Source of the DNA: Micrococcales bacterium | GTDB lineage: Bacteria; Actinomycetota; Actinomycetes; Actinomycetales; Dermatophilaceae | Direction: 5' to 3' | Assembly (NCBI GenBank): GCA_030452775.1 | Contig: JAKDLQ010000104.1 | Span: 1 to 7,812, forward strand | DNA: 7,812 bases | Shown: positions 1 through 6,430 of the stretch, piece by piece | Layout of the letters: each line of letters begins with the position of its first letter | How positions within the stretch are numbered: the stretch's first letter is position 1 | Translations under genes and position numbers: made by a program | The notes under the pieces: generated by a model | Database searches by the model: none | Told to the model about the DNA's origin: nothing | Seen by the model: the letters and a program-made list of their open reading frames with translations, nothing else

Positions 1-9
1 GCGCGGCGA

Positions 10-39
10 TTTCCGCGGCGGGCACATCCTGCCTATCGT
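10..39 (+). promoter_or_regulatory. Possible promoter of mop
   Basis: A TATCGT hexamer at 34-39 has a TTTCCG hexamer (10-15) 18 bases upstream. This would place transcription start near 46, about 30 bases before the GTG of mop. A second possible -10, TAGCGA at 54-59, lies nearer the gene. Both match the consensus poorly, so this is only a candidate. The window starts too close to the gene to tell whether mop is instead read through from an upstream gene. Confidence 0.25.
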
Positions 40-75
40 GGGTCGTCAACACCTAGCGACAGAAGGATTTGCATC

Positions 76-288
76 GTGCGCCTGTCCACTCGTAACCAGC
101 TGACCGGCACCATCACCGACATTGCGCTCGGCAGCGTCATGGCCTCGGTCAAGGTGGAGCTTGACGGTGGTGGGCAGGTTGTCACCGCCTCCATCACCAA
201 GGAAGCCGTCAAGGAGCTCCAGCTCGAGGTCGGCTCGGCGGCGACCGTCCTGGTCAAGTCCACTGAGGTGATGATCGGCGTCGAGTGA
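76..288 (+). CDS. mop: Molbindin: single-domain molybdate-binding protein (Mop/TOBE)
   Basis: This 70-residue cytoplasmic protein is one complete Mop (TOBE) domain. It shows the family's opening (start residue, then RLSTRNQLTGTI), a central stretch of alternating hydrophobic residues (VMASVKVEL) and the closing VGSAATVLVKSTEVMIGV. Molbindins of this size are known to assemble into hexamers that bind molybdate or tungstate at subunit interfaces, and they act in molybdenum storage or homeostasis. The GTG start at 76 is chosen because AGAAGGA at 61-67 is a good ribosome-binding site with an 8-base spacer, and the N-terminus then matches the family. No other molybdenum gene is visible. A transporter or regulator could lie upstream, outside the window. 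The gene converges on sbcC, with a repeat-rich hairpin region between their stop codons. Confidence 0.9.
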   Translation: MRLSTRNQLTGTITDIALGSVMASVKVELDGGGQVVTASITKEAVKELQLEVGSAATVLVKSTEVMIGVE

Positions 289-300
289 CTCTGAGCTACT

Positions 301-438
301 GGCGCTGCGGGCCTTCCTCGTTCCTCGTTCGTGTCCTCACGCCTTGGCTCAGGCGGAACTGGTTGACCGCCTGAGCCGAACCGGCGCTGCGGGCCTTCCT
401 CGTTCCTCGTTCGTGTCCTCACGCCTTGGCTCAGGCGG
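301..438. repeat. 56-bp perfect direct repeat with period 82, spanning the 3' end of sbcC
   Basis: Bases 301-356 recur without mismatch at 383-438. The second copy covers the sbcC stop codon and its last bases, so the first copy carries a duplicate of the gene's 3' end lying in the mop-sbcC gap. Each copy contains GGCGCTGCGGGCC, then TTCCTCG reiterations, then TCCTCACGCCTTG, then GGCTCAGGCGG. Between the copies lies the inverted arm CCGCCTGAGCC (367-377). The same arrangement occurs at 4849-4967 behind the holin gene with different arms. Perfect identity suggests recent duplication or gene conversion. The annotation is direct from sequence; the function is unknown. Confidence 0.9.
346..377. 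terminator. Strong hairpin between convergent mop and sbcC
   Basis: GGCTCAGGCGG (346-356) and CCGCCTGAGCC (367-377) form a perfect 11-bp, GC-rich stem with a 10-base loop. In a plus-strand transcript the stem can extend by a U-G pair and a U-A pair (344-379). It lies 57 bases past the mop stop and past the sbcC stop on the other strand, so it could act as a bidirectional terminator. There is no U tract, as is common for actinobacterial hairpins. The same inverted arm can also pair with the copy at the sbcC end (428-438), giving a competing hairpin with a 50-base loop. Confidence 0.6.
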
Positions 439-3424
439 TGACGCGCAGGGTCGAGGTGCGGTCCGGCCGAACGATGACCTCGATCCGGTCCGCGACGCGC
501 GATTTCAGCTCCGAGACGTGGCTGACGATGCCGACGATGCGACCGCCGGCGCGTAGGCCCTCGAGCGCGAGCATGACGTCGTCGAGGACGTCGGGGTCCA
601 ACGTCCCGAACCCCTCGTCGACGAACAGAGTTCCGAGATCGACCCCGCCGGACTCGGCGCGCACGACCTCTGCGAGAGCGAGCGCGAGCGAGAGGGAGAC
701 ATAGAAGGTCTCGCCGCCTGAGAGGGTCCCCACTTCACGGACCTGGTTGGTGTGCATGTCGTGGACCCGAACACCGAGACCGGACTTGGCGTTGCCCTTC
801 TTGGCGTCGGTGTGCTCGAGCGTGTAGCGACCGCCTGAGAAGCGAGCGAGTTCGGTGTTGGCGGCTGTCAGGACCTCGGCGAAGCGGCGGATGAGGACAT
901 ACTTGGCAAGGTCGAGGTTGAGCTGGTTGTCACCACCGCCAGATACCAACTGCCCCACACGCACCGCGTCTGTCGTCTCCGCGATGATGCCGGCGTTGCG
1001 CGCGAGCGCCTTCCTGATGTCATCCCTTCGCTCCTCGGAGCGCCTGACCTGCTCGCTGAGGCTGCCGCGCTCGTTGGTCGCCCGCTCCAGCTCGGACTTC
1101 GTGGCCTTCTCGAGCTCCCTGAGCGCGTCGATGTCATCGAAGAGCGCATCGAGCTGCACGTCCGCGAGCTCGGGACCGGACAGGCCCGCCTTGACCTCGG
1201 TGCAATCTCGCTCGAAATCGGCGATCTCCTTCTCGCGAGCGTTGATCCACTCGAGCGGCTGGTCCGCCGCGATCCACTCCGTCACGGTGACGAAGCCCGC
1301 AGCCGCCAGATCAGCATCGCGGGTCGCCGTGTCGTCATCGACGGCCTCGCGGGCCACCTGGCGTGCTTCGAGCGCAATGACGAGGTCGTCGATGGTGCCG
1401 ACGGCTTCGGTCACATGCGTCCTTCGGGCGGCGACCGAGGCGTGTCCATCGCACGCCGTCTCGATGATGGCCGTCTCGTCGGCGATCCGGGACTCGAGGT
1501 CGCAGACACTCTGCTCGAGACGGGCGAGTTGAGCGCCGAGCTCGGCGCCTCGGGACGTCAGTGCGCCCTCGTGCTCGCGCAACTTCGTCAGCCGGGTCTC
1601 GCCGGCTCTGACCTCGTCCGCAGCGGTGGCAGAAGCCTGCAACTGTGCGGCGGCGGTCTCCGCCGCCGCCCTGGCGTTGTCCGGCGCGAGACCCCCTGCG
1701 GACGTGGCCAGCTCGCGCACCTCGGCCCGCAGATTGGCCAGCGACTCGGCTCGCTGCTGGGCGATGACGCGCAGACCTTCGACCCGGGCCTCCTCGTCCG
1801 CGACTTGCTCGGCAGTGACGGCATCCCGGGTCGGGTGCGCGGGTGAAGGGTGCTCGAGCGAACCGCAGACCGGGCACGGCTCGTCCTCGACGAGGGCCAA
1901 CCCGAGCTCGCCCGCGATGTCATCGATCCGGGCCTGGCGCAGGCGGTTGAGCTCGAATTCCCCGGCCTTCGCGGCTTCGAGCGCAACCGTGGCGGCCGAC
2001 TCGGTGGCCGCGACTCGGCCCGCGGCTGCTGCATGGGCGGTGGCCGCCTCCAGTCGGTCCCGTGCCCGACTCGCCTCTGCGGTGCGGCTGTCGAGCAGGG
2101 CATGCACTCGGCGTGCCTCGGTGAGCGCATGCTCGTGCCGCTCGATCGTCGCGGGGAGGGCCGCGAGCTCGGCGGTGAGCACTGCACGCCTCTCCCGGAG
2201 GTCCTCGCATTCGCCGGCGAGCCTGGCCTGCTCGGTGGCTCGGGTGGCGAGACCGGCCTCGACGGCGAGTGGCGCGGACAGGCCGCCGATGACCTCGCGC
2301 GCCATGGTGGCGGCTTCGCGAAGCTGCCTGACATCCGCCTCCTGCAGGGACGGTTCGACACGGGCCCGGGCGACTGCAAGCGCTGCGTCGGCGCGCTTGA
2401 GGGCAGCCTCGGACTTGGCCAGTGTGCGCATCGCCCCGGCGACGGGGCGCGCCTGCCTGGCCCGGGCGACGGCCGAACGCAGTTCCGAGAACTCCACGGC
2501 CCGCCTGCCCAGGTCCTCGTCACGCTGCTGCAGGTCGATCAGGCGCTGTCGGCGTTGCATGCGCAGCACCGCCGCGTGGACGTTGTCGGCCATCTGCTGG
2601 TGCCGCTCGAACGCCTGCCGGCTCGTCTTGCGAGCGTGCTTCTCCCGGGTCACGAGCTCATCGACGACCTCCGTCAACTCGGTGGCGAGGATCTCCGGAT
2701 CGGTCTCGCTGAGGGCGACGAGCAGGGCGCTGCGGTCGGAGTCGACGCCGGCGGCGACCCCGAAGGCGCGCACCGCGATCCGGATCTCCTCGAGTGCGGC
2801 GGCCCGCCGCGCGGTCGACTCCCTCCCCAGCGCAATGATCTCTTCCTGGACGCGGCGGAAGAAGGAGGTGCCGAAGACCTTCTCCAGCAGCTTGCCCTTG
2901 TCCTCGGACCTGGCGCGCAGGAAGGTCGCGAACTCACCTTGTGGCAGGATCACCGTCTGGACGAACTGGTCACGGGTGAGGCCGACGGCTCGGGTGATCT
3001 CGTCGTCGCAGTCGCCGATGTTGGTCGACAGCAACTCGCCGCCGACGAGGGCATCCGGTGTCGTCAGGCGCCAGAGCTTCACGCTCGGCTGCTCCATCGT
3101 CCGCCCGGTGCCGCGCGACTTGGGCCGCTCGAAGCGGGGTGTGCGCTGGACTCGGTAGAGCCCCGACTGAGTCTCGAAGACGAGCGTCACGACCGGACGC
3201 GTCCGGGGGTCGGCATGATGCGAGTGGATCCGCTCGGCATCGCCGCAAGCCTGAGCGACCCTGCCGTAGAGGGCGAACGTGATCGCATCGATGATCGTCG
3301 ACTTCCCCGAGCCGGTCGGGCCTTCGAGCAGGAAGAGCCCGGCCCGCCCGATCGTCGCGAAGTCGATGACCTCGGTGCCGGCATAGGGACCGATCGCGGT
3401 CATCTCGAGCCGATGCAGCTGCAT
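431..3424 (-). CDS. sbcC: Exonuclease subunit SbcC (Rad50-type SMC-like ATPase)
   Basis: SbcC is the ATPase of the SbcCD (Mre11-Rad50-like) nuclease, which in the cytoplasm opens DNA hairpins and processes double-strand ends blocked by protein. The protein has 997 residues, within the family's usual range of about 1,000. Walker A GPTGSGKS is at 35-42 and a Q-loop region LPQGEF at 160-165. A long coiled coil rich in Ala, Glu and Arg surrounds a zinc hook CPVC (Cys517 and Cys520), through which two molecules join. The ABC signature LSGGE is at 901-905 and Walker B FVDEG at 934-938 (Asp936, Glu937). The ATG at 3424 is chosen over an in-frame start 48 codons upstream because MQLHRLEMTAIGPY is the typical Rad50 N-terminus and GAGGGGG lies 9 bases before it. 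It is one base after the sbcD stop, so translation is probably coupled. The stop codon sits inside a 56-bp direct repeat. Confidence 0.96.
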   Translation of the reverse strand: MQLHRLEMTAIGPYAGTEVIDFATIGRAGLFLLEGPTGSGKSTIIDAITFALYGRVAQACGDAERIHSHHADPRTRPVVTLVFETQSGLYRVQRTPRFERPKSRGTGRTMEQPSVKLWRLTTPDALVGGELLSTNIGDCDDEITRAVGLTRDQFVQTVILPQGEFATFLRARSEDKGKLLEKVFGTSFFRRVQEEIIALGRESTARRAAALEEIRIAVRAFGVAAGVDSDRSALLVALSETDPEILATELTEVVDELVTREKHARKTSRQAFERHQQMADNVHAAVLRMQRRQRLIDLQQRDEDLGRRAVEFSELRSAVARARQARPVAGAMRTLAKSEAALKRADAALAVARARVEPSLQEADVRQLREAATMAREVIGGLSAPLAVEAGLATRATEQARLAGECEDLRERRAVLTAELAALPATIERHEHALTEARRVHALLDSRTAEASRARDRLEAATAHAAAAGRVAATESAATVALEAAKAGEFELNRLRQARIDDIAGELGLALVEDEPCPVCGSLEHPSPAHPTRDAVTAEQVADEEARVEGLRVIAQQRAESLANLRAEVRELATSAGGLAPDNARAAAETAAAQLQASATAADEVRAGETRLTKLREHEGALTSRGAELGAQLARLEQSVCDLESRIADETAIIETACDGHASVAARRTHVTEAVGTIDDLVIALEARQVAREAVDDDTATRDADLAAAGFVTVTEWIAADQPLEWINAREKEIADFERDCTEVKAGLSGPELADVQLDALFDDIDALRELEKATKSELERATNERGSLSEQVRRSEERRDDIRKALARNAGIIAETTDAVRVGQLVSGGGDNQLNLDLAKYVLIRRFAEVLTAANTELARFSGGRYTLEHTDAKKGNAKSGLGVRVHDMHTNQVREVGTLSGGETFYVSLSLALALAEVVRAESGGVDLGTLFVDEGFGTLDPDVLDDVMLALEGLRAGGRIVGIVSHVSELKSRVADRIEVIVRPDRTSTLRVTA

Positions 3425-3425
3425 G

Positions 3426-4619
3426 TCAGGCCGCCCCCTCGGACTCCCCGAGACGCTCGGCGATCTCGGCGGCCTCATAACCGGCGGCAAAGACCTCCAT
3501 CTCGCCCCCGCTCGGCTCGGTCTTGGTGACGTAGGCAATGAAGTCTGACCCGAGCTCGCGCGGATCACGCTCGCTGACGACCGTCGTGCCGCCGCGGCCG
3601 CGATCGATAGCCCCCTCAGGCTCGTGGAACACCTGCAGGACGTGGGGGAAGCGTGACGTGAGGCGGTCCATGAGGGAATCAGGCCGTGCGCGGTCGGTCA
3701 CCGTGATCCGCACCCAGCTCTCCTCGTGCATGATCATGGTGGGGTCCTGCATGAGCACATCGACGGCGCCCCGCAGCGTGGCCATCGGTCGAGGCTGGGC
3801 GATCGGCACCGGCATCGCCGTGACCGGGCCCGCCTCAGGGACGTCGACAAGGAGCACCACTTTGGTGTGGGCCTGCTCGGAGAAGGAGTAGCGAAGTGGC
3901 GATCCCGAGTAGCACACGAGGGATCGCGCAGCGCACTCGGGCGCCTGCGGGCCGTGCAGGTGCCCGAGCGCCGCGTAGTCGATCCCATGGAACACCGCCG
4001 CGGTGACCCTGTCGACGCCACCGACGGCGATGGACCGCTCCGAGTCGCTCGGCTCGGCCCCGGCGACGAAGGCATGCGCCAGCACGACGCTGCGCACCCC
4101 GGCGCGTCCGGCCAGATCATCGCGGATCCGTTGGCAGGCGGCGCCCATGACGGCCTGATGCGATCTCGGCAACACCTCGCCGCGGGCAAGGGCAACTCGG
4201 GCGTGGTCCGGATCGAGGTAGGGGATGCCATAGATCGCCGCTCGCACCCCATCGGATCCCTCGAGCAGCACCGGCAGATCGAGGCGAGACAGATCGGTGA
4301 TCATCTGGATGTTCTCGCGGAAGAGCCCTGCCCCATAGCCGAGGCGGATCGCCGAGTCGTGGTTGCCGGACGTGACGATGACCGTCGTCGACTCGGCGAG
4401 TCGGCGCAGCGTCGACTCGAAGAGCCGCACCGACTCCACCGGGGGCACCCCACGGTCATAGACATCGCCGGCGATGAGGACAGCATCGACCGGCACACCG
4501 TCGCGTGGATCTTCGACGAGCTCGCAGATGTGCTCGAGCACGGCCGACTGCGCCTCGTGGAGGTTCACGCCGTGAAGCGTCCGCCCGAGGTGCCAGTCAG
4601 AGGTGTGCAGCAACCGCAT
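3426..4619 (-). CDS. sbcD: Exonuclease subunit SbcD (Mre11-type nuclease)
   Basis: SbcD is the metallophosphoesterase nuclease subunit of SbcCD. It provides the manganese-dependent endo- and exonuclease activity that is gated by SbcC. The 397-residue protein shows the phosphodiesterase motifs in order: TSDWHLGRT (Asp8, His10), AGDVYDRG (Asp52), SGNHDS (Asn86, His87), VLAHAF, and ALGHLHGPQ with its paired histidines, followed by YSGSPLRYSF. A C-terminal capping region of about 130 residues follows. The ATG at 4619 gives the canonical N-terminus MRLLHTSDWHLG with no extension. No ribosome-binding site is visible, but a TACCGT box six bases upstream suggests a leaderless transcript. It is the first gene of the sbcDC operon. 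Confidence 0.96.
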   Translation of the reverse strand: MRLLHTSDWHLGRTLHGVNLHEAQSAVLEHICELVEDPRDGVPVDAVLIAGDVYDRGVPPVESVRLFESTLRRLAESTTVIVTSGNHDSAIRLGYGAGLFRENIQMITDLSRLDLPVLLEGSDGVRAAIYGIPYLDPDHARVALARGEVLPRSHQAVMGAACQRIRDDLAGRAGVRSVVLAHAFVAGAEPSDSERSIAVGGVDRVTAAVFHGIDYAALGHLHGPQAPECAARSLVCYSGSPLRYSFSEQAHTKVVLLVDVPEAGPVTAMPVPIAQPRPMATLRGAVDVLMQDPTMIMHEESWVRITVTDRARPDSLMDRLTSRFPHVLQVFHEPEGAIDRGRGGTTVVSERDPRELGSDFIAYVTKTEPSGGEMEVFAAGYEAAEIAERLGESEGAA

Positions 4620-4625
4620 GCCTCG

Positions 4626-4631
4626 ACGGTA
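4626..4631 (-). promoter_or_regulatory. Candidate -10 box for a leaderless sbcDC transcript
   Basis: On the minus strand TACCGT fits the actinobacterial TANNNT -10 pattern and ends six bases before the sbcD ATG. Transcription would therefore start at or next to the A of the start codon. Leaderless starts with this spacing are common in actinobacteria. No convincing -35 hexamer lies 16-18 bases upstream. The absence of a Shine-Dalgarno sequence agrees with this reading. Confidence 0.45.
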
Positions 4632-4730
4632 GGCGCCCCCGCCGACAGTGCACTACCGGACACGCCACATGAGACGGATGAGGCGGGATGGCATCGACCC
4701 CCCCACGCAGAGGCAGAGCTGGCGCCGGCT

Positions 4731-4746
4731 CCGAACGACCGTTGGT
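4731..4746. promoter_or_regulatory. Weak SOS (LexA) box-like site upstream of sbcDC
   Basis: The sequence CCGAAC-N4-GTTGGT matches 9 of 12 fixed positions of the actinobacterial LexA site TCGAAC-N4-GTTCGA. The left half has five of six bases and the inner GTT is intact. It lies about 110 bases upstream of sbcD, which is far for a classical repressor site. It also overlaps one of the CGACC-N3-GGTCG dyads, which may be the true reason for the symmetry. Confidence 0.2.
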
Positions 4747-4822
4747 CGACGACCAGGAGGGAGGCGGACCCGATCCGTGCGCGCAGGCGGCCCGCGACCG
4801 GCGGCGGTGCGACCAACGGTCG
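4736..4822. repeat. Pair of inverted CGACC-N3-GGTCG dyads
   Basis: CGACCGTTGGTCG at 4736-4748 and its exact reverse complement CGACCAACGGTCG at 4810-4822 are each near-palindromes with 5-bp arms around a 3-base centre. Their centres are 74 bases apart, close to seven helical turns. A further overlapping dyad, TGGTC-GAC-GACCA, covers 4744-4756. They could be operator sites for a dimeric regulator or stem arms of an RNA. GC-rich DNA makes short dyads fairly common, so function is uncertain. Confidence 0.4.
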
Positions 4823-4848
4823 TCCGCAGCTCCGCGTGGACCTGCTCT

Positions 4849-4967
4849 GAGCTCGGTCGATCCTCACGCCTTGAGCCGGTCGCTCCTCTCTGACGACCGA
4901 CCCGAATCGGCGCTCCGGTCCTCCCTCGCTGGAGCTCGGTCGATCCTCACGCCTTGAGTCGGTCGTC
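4849..4967. repeat. 34-bp direct repeat with period 83 and inverted arm, spanning the holin gene 3' end
   Basis: Bases 4849-4882 recur at 4932-4965 with one difference (C at 4876, T at 4959). The second copy includes the last codons and stop of the holin gene. Between them, GACGACCGAC (4892-4901) is the exact reverse complement of GTCGGTCGTC (4958-4967), which is coding sequence at the gene end. Its inner CGACCG also pairs with CGGTCG at 4877-4882. Next to the inverted arm, 4902-4928 matches 376-402 near sbcC at 23 of 27 bases. The TCCTCACGCCTTG cores are identical at both loci. Confidence 0.85.
4877..4899 (-). terminator. Hairpin downstream of the pfkA-holin unit
   Basis: CGGTCG (4877-4882) and CGACCG (4894-4899) form a 6-bp stem with an 11-base loop, starting 48 bases past the holin stop codon. 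An alternative and longer stem pairs 4892-4901 with 4958-4967, inside the end of the coding sequence, with a 56-base loop. No U tract follows. A terminator or 3'-end stabiliser role is inferred from position alone. Confidence 0.35.
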
Positions 4968-5336
4968 CTGATGGAGGAAGCCGAGCAGCATCGAGACGAA
5001 CGTGATGACGAGAGACCCGATCACGGCATCCCAGAAGAACTCGTCGACGTGGAACGCGAGCCCGAACTTGCCGGCGATCCACGAGGTGAGCTCCAGCATC
5101 AGCGCGTTGACGATGAAGACGAACAGGCCCAGCGTCAGGATGATGAAGGGCAGGGACAGCAGCTTGACGATCGGGCGGACGAAGGCGTTGATGACCCCGA
5201 AGATGAGCGCCACGAGCACGACGGTCCAGACGACCGCCCACGCGTCGCGGTTGGCACCGAAGGTGATGCCAGGCACGAGCCACGCCGCGACCCACAGGGC
5301 GACGCCGTTGATGACAGTCTGGATGGCGAAGCTCAC
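4947..5336 (-). CDS. Four-helix membrane protein, mycobacterial phage holin family (PF04020)
   Basis: This small integral membrane protein belongs to the family named after a mycobacterial four-TMS phage holin. Most members are chromosomal and their role is unknown, so the name does not imply a prophage. In the 129-residue form, hydrophobic segments lie at about 3-24, 33-52, 58-81 and 102-121. The family signature NAFVRPIVKLLSLPF, then a long hydrophobic run through NALML, is at 50-81. I prefer GTG at 5336, four bases after the pfkA stop with GGAAG nine bases upstream, because it gives the family's usual short N-terminus. A GTG at 5384 would add 16 residues, overlap pfkA by 44 bases and has a poor ribosome-binding site. 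It is probably co-transcribed with pfkA. Its last three codons (KA and stop) lie within a repeat core. Confidence 0.85.
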   Translation of the reverse strand: MSFAIQTVINGVALWVAAWLVPGITFGANRDAWAVVWTVVLVALIFGVINAFVRPIVKLLSLPFIILTLGLFVFIVNALMLELTSWIAGKFGLAFHVDEFFWDAVIGSLVITFVSMLLGFLHQDDRLKA

Positions 5337-5340
5337 CAGG

Positions 5341-6420
5341 TCAGTCTTCCACGTCTTCGGGCCGCTGCCCGGGATGGTGGTCACCCGGGATCCGCGGCCG
5401 GAACATCGTGTTGATCCGCAGCAGGTCGCCCTCGACGACCTTGAGCCGGCCGATGGCGTCCGCGATCGGCACCCGCACGATCTCGCCGTACTGCAGGGCG
5501 ACCATCTGTCCCCAGGCGCTGTCGAGCGCCGCCTCGACGGCGGCGACCCCGAAGCGCGTCGCGAGCACCCGGTCGAACGCCACCGGCGAGCCCCCCCGCT
5601 GGATGTGCCCGAGGGCGGTCATCCGGCACTCGATGCCGGTGCGGCCCTGGATCTCGCGGGCGATGATCGAGCCGATCCCGCCGAGCACCTGGTGGCCGTA
5701 CTGGTCGATCTCCGGCTCGGGCATCGTGAACGTGCCTGTCTTGGGTAGCGCGCCCTCCGCAACGACGACGATCGTCGCGTACCGGCCTTGCCCGTGCCGG
5801 CGCGTGATCCGCTCGCAGAGCTCCTGGATGTCGAACGGCTCCTCGGGGACGATCGTCATCGCGGCCCCACCGGCGATCCCCGACCAGATCGCGATGTGCC
5901 CGACGTGGCGTCCCATCACCTCGACGACAAGAACGCGGTGGTGCGACTCGGCAGTCGTGTGCAGCCGGTCGATGGCGTCCGTACAGATCTGCACGGCGGT
6001 CTGGAAGCCGAACGTCATCTCCGTCAGCGAGATGTCGTTGTCGATCGTCTTGGGGACCCCGACGACCGGGAAGTCGTTCTCGTGCAAGTCCTTGACGACG
6101 CCCATCGATCCGTCGCCGCCGACCGCGATGATCGCGTCGAGCCCATGACGGTCGTAGGCCTTGCGGACCTTGTGCAGGCCGTCCGGGTGGGCGAACGGCT
6201 GGTCCCGGCTGGTGCCGAGGATGGTGCCACCGAGCGGCAGGATGCCGCGACAGCGGTCCACGTCGAGGACCTCGTAGTCGTTGTCCATAACGCCCGCCCA
6301 GGCATTGCGAAAGCCGATGACGGTGCTGTCATAGGTGACCTCGCAGGCGCGGACGGCGCTCCGGATGACGGCGTTGAGGCCGGGGCAGTCCCCACCTCCG
6401 GTGAGAATCCCGATACGCAT
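5341..6420 (-). CDS. pfkA: 6-phosphofructokinase, actinobacterial group
   Basis: The enzyme phosphorylates fructose 6-phosphate to fructose 1,6-bisphosphate, the committing step of glycolysis, in the cytoplasm. The 359-residue protein shows GGGDCPGLN at 8-16, LGTSR at 68-72, the nucleotide loop GGDGS at 101-105, the catalytic PKTIDND at 123-129 with Asp127, EVMGR at 167-171 in the sugar site, and GHIQRGGSP at 271-279. Residue numbers coincide with those of the E. coli enzyme. Gly104 is the residue of ATP users, while Lys124 is found in pyrophosphate users and in long actinobacterial ATP enzymes, so ATP is the likelier donor. The closely similar Mycobacterium tuberculosis PfkA has the same pair. 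The C-terminus carries a charged tail (HHPGQRPEDVED) that looks variable. The ATG at 6420 has GAAGGA ten bases upstream. The gene leads a two-gene unit with the holin-family gene and is divergent from pat. Confidence 0.94.
   Translation of the reverse strand: MRIGILTGGGDCPGLNAVIRSAVRACEVTYDSTVIGFRNAWAGVMDNDYEVLDVDRCRGILPLGGTILGTSRDQPFAHPDGLHKVRKAYDRHGLDAIIAVGGDGSMGVVKDLHENDFPVVGVPKTIDNDISLTEMTFGFQTAVQICTDAIDRLHTTAESHHRVLVVEVMGRHVGHIAIWSGIAGGAAMTIVPEEPFDIQELCERITRRHGQGRYATIVVVAEGALPKTGTFTMPEPEIDQYGHQVLGGIGSIIAREIQGRTGIECRMTALGHIQRGGSPVAFDRVLATRFGVAAVEAALDSAWGQMVALQYGEIVRVPIADAIGRLKVVEGDLLRINTMFRPRIPGDHHPGQRPEDVED
5346..5350 (-). promoter_or_regulatory. Ribosome-binding site favouring the shorter holin start
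   Basis: GGAAG within the last codons of pfkA sits nine bases before the GTG at 5336, whereas the GTG at 5384 has only a weak GGAT upstream. The arrangement would couple translation of the membrane protein to termination of pfkA. Confidence 0.5.
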
Positions 6421-6430
6421 ATGGGCACTG

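Larger units (their letters stand above)
4620..4946. other. Gene-free region between sbcD and the holin gene
   Basis: No open reading frame here resembles a protein family, and those present are short products of high GC. The region holds the sbcDC promoter at its left end, two CGACC-N3-GGTCG dyads near 4742 and 4816, a weak SOS-box-like sequence at 4731-4746, and the repeat block from 4849 that continues into the holin gene. About 90 bases (4640-4730) show nothing I can interpret. Confidence 0.6.

Noticed and set aside
1850..3529. Long plus-strand open frame (559 codons) opposite sbcC, and another at 1626-3158
   Set aside because: They lie wholly antisense to a gene with all SbcC motifs, their products are low-complexity in Arg, Gly, Ala and Ser, and they resemble no family. 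Long antisense frames are expected in high-GC DNA.
3425..3568. 48-codon N-terminal extension of sbcC in frame with its ATG
   Set aside because: It overlaps sbcD, the residues are unlike the family, and the ATG at 3424 gives the canonical Rad50-type N-terminus with a good ribosome-binding site.
301..4967. CRISPR array or insertion sequence as an explanation of the repeats
   Set aside because: Only two copies occur per locus, the spacers are structured inverted arms rather than unrelated sequence, there is no transposase, and the two loci are 4.5 kb apart behind unrelated genes.
4947..5336. Holin name as evidence for a prophage
   Set aside because: PF04020 proteins are widespread in bacterial chromosomes, and no endolysin, integrase or phage structural gene is present.
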